Of a DNA stretch of 64,000 nucleotides, positions 9,837 through 19,179 are shown in pieces. Position 1 is the first letter of the stretch; each line of letters opens with the position of its first letter. The stretch lies in contig NZ_CP100446.1 of NCBI RefSeq assembly GCF_024227435.1, positions 186,001 to 250,000 on the forward strand, written 5' to 3'. This stretch comes from Natrinema caseinilyticum. Its GTDB lineage: Archaea > Halobacteriota > Halobacteria > Halobacteriales > Natrialbaceae. The notes below the pieces were generated by a model that was given only the letters and a program-made list of their open reading frames with translations, made no database searches and was not told the DNA's origin. Both the position numbers and the translations under genes were made by a program.

Positions 9837-12443
9837 TTACTCGTCGGGTGGTTCCGATGCATCTGTCGCCACGAGATGCCGGTAGAAAACGTACTTGACG
9901 ATCTCGGCAGCGGTGACGTACGATAGAACGATCATCGCAACGATCGCGAGGAAAATCGGCGGTAATGGTGTGAATTTAAATACTGTTCCTATCGGCGTGT
10001 AAGGCAAGGTCGATGTAATGACAATGATAGCAATCGTTGCGGCAATCAGATAGCGGCTCGGTGAACTCCGGAAAAGCGGGCGGCGCGTTCGAATCACGAG
10101 GACAACGATCGATGCTGAAATAACGGACATGACGGCCCATCCTGTGCGAAACTCAGCCACTGACGCGTTGAGTACGATCAATAACACACCGAACGTGACG
10201 AAGTCAAAGACCGAACTAACGAGTCCAAACGTCGCCATGAAGCGTTTGATGAATCCGAGATCCCATCGATGTGGCTGTTCGACGAGTTCGTGGTCGACCT
10301 CGTCGGTTGAAATAGTCAATTCAGGAATGTCTGTTAGGAGATTCATTAGTAAAATCTGGGTCGGAAGAAGCGGAAGGAACGGCAGAAATAACGACGCAAC
10401 AGCCATACTGAACATGTTACCGAAGTTTGCGCTCGTCGCCATGAAGACGTACTTCAGAGTATTCGCGAACGTCTTTCGCCCCGACTGCACACCGCGTTTC
10501 AGGACGTGCAGATCCTTCTCGAGCAGGACGATATCGGCCGCTTCCTTCGCGGCGTCCACGCCGCTGTCGACCGAGAGGCCGACATCGGCCGCGTGTAACG
10601 CCGGTGCGTCGTTGATCCCGTCGCCAAGGTATCCGACGACGATATCGGCATGCCTAAACGCCCGCAAGATCCGTTCTTTCTGATTCGGCTCGATTTCCGC
10701 GAACACCGTGACCGTTTCGATACGAGCGACGAGCGCTTCGTCCGTCAGCTTTCGTAACTCAGTCCCGGTGAGGATCTCAACATCCTCGAAACCAATGTCT
10801 TTGGCGACGTGTGCTGCGACATGTCGATTATCACCAGTGATTATCCGCACAGAGACGCCAAGCGAATCCAATTGCTCGAGTGTATCGAAGACGCCGGGTT
10901 TGGGCGGATCGTAAAGCACCAAAAAACCCGCAAACGTCATGTCTTCTTCGCCGGTCTCGTCAATGTCCATCCGTTCTGTCTCGCGATATGCGACACCCAA
11001 AACGCGAAATCCGTTGGCGCTGTACGTCTCGAACTGGGCCAAGAGGTCCTCACGAATGCTGTCGAGTGGGACTGTCGCGCCGTCAGCTCCAATCGCAGTC
11101 GTACAGACTTCAAGAACGTTCTCGACCGCGCCCTTTGTCACGAGCGTATTTCGTGATGTCGCCTGCCGGTGGTTGTTTAGTGATCGAGTCTGATCGGATC
11201 TCAACCCATCGGCTGGGACGGTGTCACCGGTAAGGAGTACACTCAATCGTTTTCGAGTGAAATCGTACGGCACCTCGTCTAATTTTTCGGTTCCTGTGAG
11301 GTCTTCATCGAGCTGTCGAACCGCTTCATCGATCGGATTATCGAAGCCGGTCTCATAGGCAGCGTTCAGGTACGCGAGTCGTCGGACTCGATCGCTCCGG
11401 TTTCCCGTGATATCTCGTGCAGATTCGACGCGAACTTCACCCTCTGTAAGGGTTCCCGTCTTATCCGTACAGAGGACGCTCATACTCCCGAAGTCCTCAA
11501 TCGACGAGAGTCGCTTGACGATTACACGTTCACAGGCCATTGCCTTCGCCCCGCTCGCTAGATTCACACTGATGATTGCGGGGAGTAGTTGCGGTGTTAA
11601 CCCAACTGCAAGAGCAAGAGCAAAAAGAAACGAGTCCAGCACGGGTCGAGCGAAGTAGACGTTGATCGCGAAAATACCAAGGACGAGCAACAGCGTGACT
11701 TCGCTCAGGAGCTTTCCAAAGCGACGAATTCCGCGCTCGAACTCGGTCGTCGAACGTTGTTGAAGATGCTCCGAGATCCTTCCAAATTCCGTTTCACGCC
11801 CCGTTCGCACGACGAGCGCCGTCGCTTGTCCACTTACAACATGTGTTCCCATGAAAAGAGCGTTTGACCGCTTCGCTAACGGGGTGTCAGCCGGAAGCGT
11901 ATCAGGGGACTTTTCGATGGGATATGCCTCGCCCGTCAACGCAGCTTCGTCAACGTTTAGATCCGACGATTCGACCAATCGACAGTCACCCGGAACCGTA
12001 TCACCCGCTGAAAGCCGGACGATATCGCCGGGCACGATTTCCTCAACGGGGACATCGATATCTTTCCCGCCCCGCCGAACTGTCGTAGTAAGTTGGATCG
12101 TCTCGAATAGACTCGCAACGGCGTCAGCCGCACCTCGCTCTTGCCAGAATCCAAGTAATGAGCTGATGAGAACGATGCTCACGATGATAGCCGCATCCGC
12201 CCGGTCGCCGACAATGAACGCCACCCCGGCAGCGAAGAGTAATATAAGGACAATCGGACTGCGAAACTGGCCGACGAATAGTCGGAAGTCTGTCGCTCGC
12301 TGCCGCTCTCGGAGACGGTTGTACCCGTACGTGGAAAGGCGAGTTTCGGCCTCCCGTGGCTCAAGTCCTCGTTTGGTGGCATCTAGCTGACCGTAGAGTT
12401 TCTCGAGAGGCTGCGACCAGAAGGTCGCGGTATCTTCGCTCAC
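9837..12443 (-). CDS. P-type ATPase, MgtA-like (type IIIB, Mg2+ uptake)
   Basis: This 868-residue pump starts with a short cation-ATPase N domain, then shows ALTGEAYP near 169-176, the membrane motif PQLLP at about 284-288, D327 in CTDKTGTLTEGEV, and GDGINDAPALHAADVG in the P domain. C-terminal segments LPTQILLMNLLTDIPELTIS and PHRWDLGFIKRFM resemble MgtA/MgtB Mg2+ importers. In MgtA the membrane motif usually reads VGLTPEMLP; here the acidic residue is Q, which could change transport. It is the second P-type ATPase of the island. Regulation is not apparent. Confidence 0.88.
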   Translation of the reverse strand: MSEDTATFWSQPLEKLYGQLDATKRGLEPREAETRLSTYGYNRLRERQRATDFRLFVGQFRSPIVLILLFAAGVAFIVGDRADAAIIVSIVLISSLLGFWQERGAADAVASLFETIQLTTTVRRGGKDIDVPVEEIVPGDIVRLSAGDTVPGDCRLVESSDLNVDEAALTGEAYPIEKSPDTLPADTPLAKRSNALFMGTHVVSGQATALVVRTGRETEFGRISEHLQQRSTTEFERGIRRFGKLLSEVTLLLVLGIFAINVYFARPVLDSFLFALALAVGLTPQLLPAIISVNLASGAKAMACERVIVKRLSSIEDFGSMSVLCTDKTGTLTEGEVRVESARDITGNRSDRVRRLAYLNAAYETGFDNPIDEAVRQLDEDLTGTEKLDEVPYDFTRKRLSVLLTGDTVPADGLRSDQTRSLNNHRQATSRNTLVTKGAVENVLEVCTTAIGADGATVPLDSIREDLLAQFETYSANGFRVLGVAYRETERMDIDETGEEDMTFAGFLVLYDPPKPGVFDTLEQLDSLGVSVRIITGDNRHVAAHVAKDIGFEDVEILTGTELRKLTDEALVARIETVTVFAEIEPNQKERILRAFRHADIVVGYLGDGINDAPALHAADVGLSVDSGVDAAKEAADIVLLEKDLHVLKRGVQSGRKTFANTLKYVFMATSANFGNMFSMAVASLFLPFLPLLPTQILLMNLLTDIPELTISTDEVDHELVEQPHRWDLGFIKRFMATFGLVSSVFDFVTFGVLLIVLNASVAEFRTGWAVMSVISASIVVLVIRTRRPLFRSSPSRYLIAATIAIIVITSTLPYTPIGTVFKFTPLPPIFLAIVAMIVLSYVTAAEIVKYVFYRHLVATDASEPPDE

Positions 12444-12792
12444 AGCGTATTACTCAGTAACCGGCTCCCACGCTCAAGATAATAGTTGCAGGGCCTGCGC
12501 TTATTTCGCCCCTAGAAAGAGCGCTGGTATCACGGCACTCTGTGGCGAGGAAAGGCCAAAATATCCGTGGTGGCGAAGTCAGAGCCACCGACTGAGAGGA
12601 TGCCAAGAGGTAGACAAAGCGATTCGCAATGCGTTCGCAACGCAGAGGATTATCAACGCACCGCGTGTGATGAGTGCCTGTTTGCTAATCTCGACGGCGA
12701 AAATGAACTTGGACGACGTTATGTCCAGATCACATTATTTCAATATATCCGCTCGAAAACACCTATTTGCTAAAATCACGTTATTTGTCCGC
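12444..12792. other. Intergenic region between the MgtA-like and phaE genes
   Basis: This is a 349-bp non-coding stretch between divergent genes. An AT-rich part (CATTATTTCAATATATCC near 12734-12751) lies about 40-60 bp before phaE and could hold its promoter. I see no other gene or strong repeat. Confidence 0.5.
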
Positions 12793-13374
12793 ATGGATTC
12801 TGATCTCGAGCACACCCCGGTTCTTGGGTGGCAACAGGCCGTCGAATGGCAATATGAGACCGCACGGGCCATCTTGAAACAGTCGCTTGAGGTTCAGCGT
12901 GCCGGCGTCGACAGTTGGTTGAATGCGACAAAATCGGTAGTTCCCTCAGAGTCGCCGCAACGGGAACAGCTTCGTCGTCTAGAATGGGGCTACGATATCT
13001 GGGAAGAGACGCTCTTGAATATACTCATACATCTCGACGATGCGATTTCAGAGGAGGGTATCGATCTGCGGCAACTCCAGATGATCTGTCTCCATGCGAT
13101 GGATGATGCGTTCAGTGAAGTGGCGAGTCGGCCCGTGTTTGCAGAAGATATGAACGATACTCTGGAAGAGCAACTTACTGAGCAACGACAATTAAATCAG
13201 CTACGACGTGATGTCCTGCATGCATTGAACCTTCCGACGGATCGTAGCCTCGAAGAGGTGGGTAAATGGTTGCTCCAGATGGAAGCTCGCCAAAAGAAAA
13301 TCGAGGAGAAACTCGATGCGATTCTCGAAGCCGCCGATATTGAAGGGGAGGAACAGTTCAAGGTGATCGAATGA
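12793..13374 (+). CDS. phaE: Class III PHA synthase subunit PhaE
   Basis: This is a 193-residue soluble, helical, acidic protein. The length fits haloarchaeal PhaE (about 180 residues). It contains the W-x-x-A-x-x-W-type N-terminal helix (LGWQQAVEWQYE), a middle segment with ALNLPTDRSLEEVGKWLLQ that matches the end of PhaE proteins, and a coiled-coil tail. PhaE has no catalytic site and activates PhaC. I start at ATG 12793 (MDSDLEHTP) because the longer frame upstream has no family resemblance. The stop overlaps the phaC start in an ATGA, so the two are translationally coupled. Confidence 0.9.
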   Translation: MDSDLEHTPVLGWQQAVEWQYETARAILKQSLEVQRAGVDSWLNATKSVVPSESPQREQLRRLEWGYDIWEETLLNILIHLDDAISEEGIDLRQLQMICLHAMDDAFSEVASRPVFAEDMNDTLEEQLTEQRQLNQLRRDVLHALNLPTDRSLEEVGKWLLQMEARQKKIEEKLDAILEAADIEGEEQFKVIE

Positions 13375-14462
13375 CCCCCTTCCCCGACCCAGTAACAGCA
13401 ACTATTGACCTCCAACGACAGGTCATGGAAGAGACGTTAGATTTCGGGAGAAAGGCCGAGGAGTTGCCTGACCGACTCCGAGAGATTGACCATGCAAATC
13501 TAGGGCAGACGCCACACGAAGTCGTTTACGAGGAAAACAAGCTCGAACTGCTTCACTACGAGCCGCTTGTTGAGGAAGACGAACGACACAGCATTCCGTT
13601 TCTGTTTGTCTACGCGCTCATCAATCGGCCGTATATCCTTGATCTACAACCCGATAAGAGCGTCATTCGTCGGTTTCTCGAACACGGCTTCGATGTCTAT
13701 CTCATCAATTGGAATGAACCGTCGGTCCTTGACCGCCAACTCTCGCTCCACCACTACGTCAACGTCTACATGGATAACTGTGTAAATATCGTCCGCAAAC
13801 GCTCGGAGCGAGAAGCCGTCAACCTGTTCGGCTACTGTATGGGTGGAACGATGAGTGCGATGTATGCCGCCCTTCACGCAGAGAAGGTACGCAACCTCGT
13901 GTTGTTGGCTACGGGTCTTCAGTTCGACGGGCGCGCCGGCGTTCTGGAGATGTGGGCTGACGATTACGATCCCGAGGCCATCGTCGAGACGTTTGGAAAT
14001 GTTCCGGCAGAGTTTCTTGCTGCTGGATTCGCTGATATGAATCCCATTAACAACTATATGACGAAGTATGTACAACTGTACCGAAAACTCGACAACGAAG
14101 GATTCGTCGAGAACTTCGGCCGAATGGAACGCTGGTTACGCGAAGGTGTAGACATTGCAGGGAAAACCTACGTTCAGTTCATCGGAGATATCTACCAAGA
14201 CAACAAACTCTACGAGAATGAATTCATGCTCAATGGGACTCACGTAGATATCCAGAATATCAACATGCCTGTGCTTCAGGTTGTCGGTGAATTCGACAAT
14301 CTCATCCCACCCACAGCCAGCAAACCGTTCAACAACGTGATCGCGAGTGATGACACCGAGATAATGGAGTTTCCCTCGGGACATGTCGGACTTGCCGTTT
14401 CGGACAAAGCACACGCCAATCTCTGGCCACAAGTGTGCAAGTGGCTTGAACGCCGCTCGTGA
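13371..14462 (+). CDS. phaC: Class III poly(3-hydroxyalkanoate) synthase PhaC
   Basis: This is a 363-residue alpha/beta-hydrolase-fold synthase. The nucleophile is C156 in the lipase-like box GYCMGG; the other triad residues are likely D in VGEFDNLIPP and H in PSGHVGL near the C-terminus. It polymerises hydroxyacyl-CoA into carbon-storage granules together with PhaE. At 363 residues it is close to bacterial class III PhaC (about 355). Many haloarchaeal PhaC proteins have a long C-terminal extension, which is absent here. It overlaps phaE by 4 bp. No phaB, phaA or phasin gene is visible nearby, so monomer supply must come from elsewhere. Confidence 0.95.
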   Translation: MTPFPDPVTATIDLQRQVMEETLDFGRKAEELPDRLREIDHANLGQTPHEVVYEENKLELLHYEPLVEEDERHSIPFLFVYALINRPYILDLQPDKSVIRRFLEHGFDVYLINWNEPSVLDRQLSLHHYVNVYMDNCVNIVRKRSEREAVNLFGYCMGGTMSAMYAALHAEKVRNLVLLATGLQFDGRAGVLEMWADDYDPEAIVETFGNVPAEFLAAGFADMNPINNYMTKYVQLYRKLDNEGFVENFGRMERWLREGVDIAGKTYVQFIGDIYQDNKLYENEFMLNGTHVDIQNINMPVLQVVGEFDNLIPPTASKPFNNVIASDDTEIMEFPSGHVGLAVSDKAHANLWPQVCKWLERRS

Positions 14463-14511
14463 ATATGCATCTTCGCGTGTAACCCGTTCGTAGCGAATAC
14501 TGCGCGCACCC

Positions 14512-14685
14512 TTAGAACTCAATACCACTGATCCATCCCTCATCAATACAGCGAGGACAGTGATCTTCATCCCGTTCCTCTAAACACGATCGATGAAAAC
14601 GGACGTGGCAGTGGTCACAGGAAACTATATCATCTTCTCGTTGAAAGTGTTCTCCGCAGATGTAACATTTCTTTGAACCAACCAT
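14512..14685 (-). CDS. Small PHD/RING-like zinc-finger protein
   Basis: This is a 57-residue protein from ATG 14685 (MVGSKKCYICGE). The spacing is C-x2-C-x12-C-x2-C-x4-H-x2-C-x8-C-x2-C, a C4HC3 pattern as in eukaryotic PHD or RING-variant fingers and in short haloarchaeal zinc proteins. Nothing else fits in the chain, so it is probably a bare finger for protein or nucleic-acid contact. It ends 50 bp from the end of phaC, convergent with it. A longer in-frame start at 14790 adds residues with no finger resemblance. Function unknown. Confidence 0.65.
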   Translation of the reverse strand: MVGSKKCYICGEHFQREDDIVSCDHCHVRFHRSCLEERDEDHCPRCIDEGWISGIEF

Positions 14686-15268
14686 AACCGAAGATACGAC
14701 GAGCAAAGAGAAAAATATTCCACCAGCTGTGGGGGGCTCGAGGTTATCACTCACTAAGGTGTAGGAAGTCTGATCAACTACCCACTGCATTTAGGAGAGT
14801 GCCAGTACTGGCAGTTTATAAGAAGATGAGCGAGTTCCAACAATCTACTTCATCGATGAACCCTTCTCGATAAGTGTCTTCTTGAGCGGAACGCCAGTGC
14901 GTGAACCAGAAGTTCACCTATTCGGATTTCCCGGCTGCCGCTCCGGGCGTCACCCGGACAGTAGCACTCATGATTCGGCTTCTTTTGCACTTGGACCGTC
15001 AGCATCATGTGCTCGATGGTACAGAATACAGGTTGATCTCTTGTACCCTATGGTTGGCTCACGCACTCATAGCATAGCAGCGTTTCCATCGAGTTAGGTG
15101 ATTTCCATGCCATATGGGTATATTAATATCCACCAGCATAGTTGAAATATACTTGAGGCTATTGACTTTCATTCGTCTCAGATTCGACTGGAGTTGATGC
15201 ACAGTATTCAGGTAGTTGGCGTGAGTGTGCGGGTAGTCGTTTTATCGAGTTGCGGAAGGAACAGAACC
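14686..15268. other. Non-coding stretch after the zinc-finger gene
   Basis: About 580 bp with no convincing gene on either strand. The AT-rich part near 15120-15150 (TATTAATATCCACC) could be a promoter for the small membrane peptide downstream. I see no repeat or RNA gene. Confidence 0.4.
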
Positions 15269-15379
15269 ATGACCATGAGCACAGGTGTCATCATTGCGGT
15301 GATCATCTGGGGGTTGAACGTTATAGCACTAATCGGCGCAATCTGGGTGATAGGGACCGAATGGCGATCAGACAGGTAA
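15269..15379 (+). CDS. Possible 36-residue single-helix membrane peptide
   Basis: From ATG 15269 the frame gives one long hydrophobic helix (STGVIIAVIIWGLNVIALIG) followed by a short charged end (EWRSDR), the look of many small haloarchaeal membrane peptides. There is no partner gene in the same direction and no known family, so the call rests only on composition and frame. Confidence 0.35.
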   Translation: MTMSTGVIIAVIIWGLNVIALIGAIWVIGTEWRSDR

Positions 15380-15555
15380 CCAGACAGAAGGCTCGTTTTA
15401 CTCTTACGACTGGCTTTCGTACTTTCCCACACTTTCGGATTGATATCTACCCAGCAAGTGTGTGAGAAAACATTCATATCGGCCTCGGATCTAAGTCGTC
15501 ATCCTTTCGGGTGGCTCAGTGCGGTTCGATAATACCCTGATAAACACAGATCCGC

Positions 15556-17289
15556 CTATGAGGATGACTGCTCTGCTCTCCAGCGGTCAATGACATCGTC
15601 GACCGATTCCTCGGGTTTCACACCGCCAGCGTTCGCCGCGAGTCCCGTCGTTTCAAACATCTGTACAACCTCGGACTCTGCCCCCGCAAAGCGGAGGTCG
15701 ATTTCGCGTGAGTCGAGTTTTTGTTCAAGTTTCCCCAACATTTGTGCGGCCTCGAAGTCGACTGTTGACGACGATGTAAGGTCGAAAACGACTAATTCGA
15801 CATCAGAATCGCGTTCTGCAAGCCGTTCGAGGAGGTCGATCCGAACCGTATCTGCGTTCGCGTAAAACAACTCAGCTTCGACGCGGTAGACGAACACATC
15901 GGTGATAGTCGTTGCCGCCGGATACAAGTCGAGAGCGACGAAGTGGTCCGTCCTGACAATCTGACCGAGTTCGTGTGTCAATGGACGGCTGACCCGAGAA
16001 ATCGCGATCAGCAACGAGAGGACGACGCCGACGAAGACGCCCCAGATCATCCCGACTGTAAGTACCCCGAGCAAGGCCGACATCGCGATAGCAAACTCAC
16101 TTTTGCTCACGTGGTACAGTTGACGGAGTGCGTTCGTATCGATAAGGCCAGTGACGGCAACGATAACGATTGCTGCGAGAATCGTTTCTGGAAGATTCGT
16201 GAACACGCTGGTAAGAAAGAGCAAGACGACGGCAAGAACAAGAGCAACAACGGCGTTCGTGAGTTGTGTCTTGCTGCCGACGGCGTCATTGAGCGCTGAC
16301 CGAGACATACTTCCACCGACGACAAATCCGCCACCGAAGCCAGCAGCGAGGTTGGCGCCGCCATCAGCTAGCAGTTCCTGATTGGCATCGGTTTGGTAGT
16401 CGTGGCGTCTAGCAAATGTCTCGACTGCGCTGATGCCTTCGACGTACGAAAGAAGAAACAACGCGATGGCAACGGGGACGAGGGACCCAATCGTCGGAAT
16501 ACTGGGAACCGCTGGAACCGTCAACGAGGGGAGGCCGCTCGGAATCGATCCAACGATCGCAACACCGCGGGCCTGTAGATTCGTGACCGACATAAGCATG
16601 ATCGAGAGAACGACGACGAGGAGCGAATTCGGGGCACGCGGCAAGTAACGTTCTCCGAAGACGAGCAACACGATGCCAGCAACACCGACGGCCAACGTCT
16701 CGGGGTTCGTCTCAGCGAGATTGGTTCCGGTGTACCATATCCGCCCAAAGAACGTTTCCCCAAAGAAGGCACGTGACGCGCTACTCTCGATGCCGAATAG
16801 TTTGTTAAGTTGGGTCGACATGATGTACAGCGCCGCCCCGGCGGAAAACCCCGTGAGTACCGATTCCGACATAAAGTGGACGAGAAATCCCAACCGAAAC
16901 ACCCACGCGATAACTGCAAAGACACCGACGAGAATCGTGGTGATAATTACAAGAGACGCGTATGAGGCGCTGTTTCCGCCAGCGACTGCCCCAACACCAC
17001 TTGCGAGCAGGATCGCCAGCGCCGAGGTCGGTCCCACCATGACCTGCCGGGAGGTGCCAAGAAAAAGGTACGCGATGGCGGCCATCAACCCGGCGTACAA
17101 GCCAGTCTCCGGTGGCAAGTTTGCAAGCGATGCGTACGCCAACCCCTCAGGAATGACCGCCGCTGCAACGGTGATTCCCGCGACGATGTCCAGACGGAGC
17201 CACGACTTATCGTACTGCGGAAGCCACTCCAGTACCGGAAGAGAGGATGAAAACCGTTGGCTAAGCCGTTCTTTTAGATCTTTTGACAC
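15556..17289 (-). CDS. SulP-family anion permease with STAS domain
   Basis: This 577-residue protein has a SulP transporter core (residues about 20-430), beginning YDKSWLRLDIVAGITVAAAVIPEGLAYA, which contains the family signature P-E-G-L-A-Y-A. A STAS domain follows (about 455-560, with VVFDLTSSSTVDFEAAQML). SulP proteins exchange sulfate, bicarbonate or other anions; the substrate cannot be fixed here. It lies 44 bp downstream of the DUF1254/DUF1214 gene on the same strand, so both may be one transcript. Confidence 0.93.
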   Translation of the reverse strand: MSKDLKERLSQRFSSSLPVLEWLPQYDKSWLRLDIVAGITVAAAVIPEGLAYASLANLPPETGLYAGLMAAIAYLFLGTSRQVMVGPTSALAILLASGVGAVAGGNSASYASLVIITTILVGVFAVIAWVFRLGFLVHFMSESVLTGFSAGAALYIMSTQLNKLFGIESSASRAFFGETFFGRIWYTGTNLAETNPETLAVGVAGIVLLVFGERYLPRAPNSLLVVVLSIMLMSVTNLQARGVAIVGSIPSGLPSLTVPAVPSIPTIGSLVPVAIALFLLSYVEGISAVETFARRHDYQTDANQELLADGGANLAAGFGGGFVVGGSMSRSALNDAVGSKTQLTNAVVALVLAVVLLFLTSVFTNLPETILAAIVIVAVTGLIDTNALRQLYHVSKSEFAIAMSALLGVLTVGMIWGVFVGVVLSLLIAISRVSRPLTHELGQIVRTDHFVALDLYPAATTITDVFVYRVEAELFYANADTVRIDLLERLAERDSDVELVVFDLTSSSTVDFEAAQMLGKLEQKLDSREIDLRFAGAESEVVQMFETTGLAANAGGVKPEESVDDVIDRWRAEQSSS

Positions 17290-17333
17290 TGTGACTCACC
17301 TTTTGCTTATCGCAACTCCCGTTGTTGGTGATT

Positions 17334-18473
17334 TCACCCGACCAGCTCGGCCTCGGGGAACTGATAGCTCCCGTTGATGATTGGCTCGCGTGGTTGATAG
17401 AGTCGGACGATATAGTGCCATCCTTCTGGCGTGTAGATGAAGTTCGGCTGGTCGGGGTCGCCGCCAAAGTGGATCGTGACACTGCCGTCAGCGTCCCGTA
17501 CTGCGGTCACATTGTTGACCGAATACGCGTCGTACTCGTTCTCCTCGAGGTAGAGGTCACGGTTGTAGACGGTGACTGACCAGAACGCGTCGACGGGGAC
17601 GTCTTCGTCGACGGTGAGTGTGTATGGCGTTGTGCCATCATTCTGGGTGGGAATCCGTTGGAGGAAGAGCGCTTCCGACGGCTGCGGGACGCCGGTCCAC
17701 CCCGACGGACTGGCGACGAAAAATTTCACGGGGTCGACTTGATCGACGTCACCATACGCGCCCGAGAAGTTCTCGAGCGTGGTAAAGACTGTCGTGAGCG
17801 CGTCGTCGAGTTGGTTGAATGATTGTTGATCCCAGTTGGGAATCTCGAACGAGCCAGCCGATGCTTGTTCGACGCCGATCTCGTCTTGGAGTTGCCGGAC
17901 TTGCGTTACATCGTCTGGGTCGTTCGGGTCAACAAACGTGCGGATCAGGACGCCAGCATACCGAGTCCCAACCATGTCTTGTGAGATCGTGTACGTGCCA
18001 GGTTCGGTGACGCTCAGCTTCACATATTGATTCTCGTTCTGAACATTCATTGACTGGTAACGGTCACCGCTGTCTGGGAGCGTGATGGTGACTGGCTCGG
18101 TCAGATCGAACACACCGAGTGAGTAAATCGTGTCACGATTTGCCTCGACGTCCAACTGCTCGCTGACTGGCGTTATATCTCTGAAATTATAGAGCTGTCC
18201 GAACCCGCCCTCGTCGACGGTTGCCTGGAATGAAGCATGACAGTTGGCGCGTGGGTAATTCTCCCATGTCACTGGGATCGACTCGCCATCTGCTGACGAC
18301 TGCTGGTCCGTCTGCTGGGCGTTTGCTTCCGAGGACTGTTGGCTGGCAGTGGCGCTGCCGCCGGCTAGCGAGAGTATTCCGGCGAGACCTGCCCCGCGAA
18401 GTGCGCTTCGACGCGTTGCCCGCAGCGGTTCGGAGTCCGATTCTTGTGTCGTGTGGTTTGTCCCCTTGTACAT
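17334..18473 (-). CDS. Tat-exported DUF1254/DUF1214 domain protein
   Basis: This 379-residue protein opens with a twin-arginine signal (ATRRSALRGAGLAGILSLAGG, with RR at about 20) followed by a Q/S-rich linker typical of exported haloarchaeal proteins. The mature part has the DUF1254 region (FRDITPVSEQLDVEANRDTIYSLGVFDL, split as D-x-x-Y-S-x-x-V/I-F-D-L) and the C-terminal DUF1214 region (FWSVTVYNRD, then YIVRLYQPREPI). The domain pair has no fixed biochemical role. It probably acts outside the cell membrane and sits just upstream of the SulP gene. Confidence 0.88.
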   Translation of the reverse strand: MYKGTNHTTQESDSEPLRATRRSALRGAGLAGILSLAGGSATASQQSSEANAQQTDQQSSADGESIPVTWENYPRANCHASFQATVDEGGFGQLYNFRDITPVSEQLDVEANRDTIYSLGVFDLTEPVTITLPDSGDRYQSMNVQNENQYVKLSVTEPGTYTISQDMVGTRYAGVLIRTFVDPNDPDDVTQVRQLQDEIGVEQASAGSFEIPNWDQQSFNQLDDALTTVFTTLENFSGAYGDVDQVDPVKFFVASPSGWTGVPQPSEALFLQRIPTQNDGTTPYTLTVDEDVPVDAFWSVTVYNRDLYLEENEYDAYSVNNVTAVRDADGSVTIHFGGDPDQPNFIYTPEGWHYIVRLYQPREPIINGSYQFPEAELVG

Positions 18474-18714
18474 GGCTCATTCCTCTCTGAGTGGCCCACA
18501 GCAGCAGTTGCGACCGACTCACACGCACCCCACTCCAGCATTCCATATAATACGGTAACGATACTCGAGAATAATTTCATGAGGTGATGTTGGTAGTAGA
18601 TTTATGACTGCTTCTGAATTCTTAATGAACTCCCTGTACCTGTCGTGAGCGCTCACGGACCCCGCTATTCACCCTTCAGTTCGTGTTGCACTTTCGCTGT
18701 GCATCTCGCCTACT
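18474..18714. other. Non-coding gap upstream of the DUF1254 gene
   Basis: About 240 bp between the Tat-exported protein and the IS5 relic. It should hold the promoter of the DUF1254/SulP pair. No gene is visible. Confidence 0.4.
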
Positions 18715-19145
18715 AAATACTCAGCTTCTCACGTGGCTGCTGCCAGTCGTATCCCTTGTCGGCTGCGAGGCTGTGCAACTCGCCCGCATTGCGGCGGGCA
18801 AGTTGCCAGCCGAGCTGCGTGCCGTGTCGTTTCTCGGTCGTACAGTGAACATCAAGAACGGCTTATGTATCTGTATCGGAGAGAGCCGTCGTTTTGAACG
18901 TCTGAACACGGTAATTCGTGCGACGGCAGTAGTGTTTACTCGCGCCCTCACGGTCAAAAAACGTCGTGTCCATCGCCGCATGACCAGATGGCTCGTGCAA
19001 CTGAGCCAGTCGGCACAACAGCACTCACCACACGGTCATCTTGATTCTATCAAATACCTTCACTAGCGTTGAATGATCTGGGAGATCAGCCTCTACCGGA
19101 CGCAAATTGGGTTTGGAACGGTCAGATTGGTAGTTAACAGGCAGA
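18715..19145 (-). pseudogene. Decayed IS5-family transposase fragment
   Basis: On the minus strand the frame reads VFDRIKMTVW, stop, then RLAQLHEPSGHAAMDTTFFDRE (interrupted here for length: the DDE region D-T-T-F-F-D-R-E), then CRRTNYRVQTFKTTALSDTDT, stop, then AVLDVHCTTEKRHGTQLGWQ and SLAADKGYDWQQ. These are landmarks of haloarchaeal IS5-group transposases. Two in-frame stops and missing N- and C-terminal parts show it is dead. No inverted repeats remain. A + strand open frame over the same bases is only its shadow. Confidence 0.85.
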
Positions 19146-19179
19146 AAGTGTGGTGAGAGTGCCGGTCGGGATCTGATCG

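Noticed and set aside
12667-12792. Longer PhaE start at 12667
   Set aside because: The extra 42 residues have no PhaE resemblance and cover the AT-rich promoter-like segment.
18683-19066. A 127-codon + strand open frame
   Set aside because: It is antisense to a decayed IS5-family transposase whose minus-strand frame has clear family motifs.
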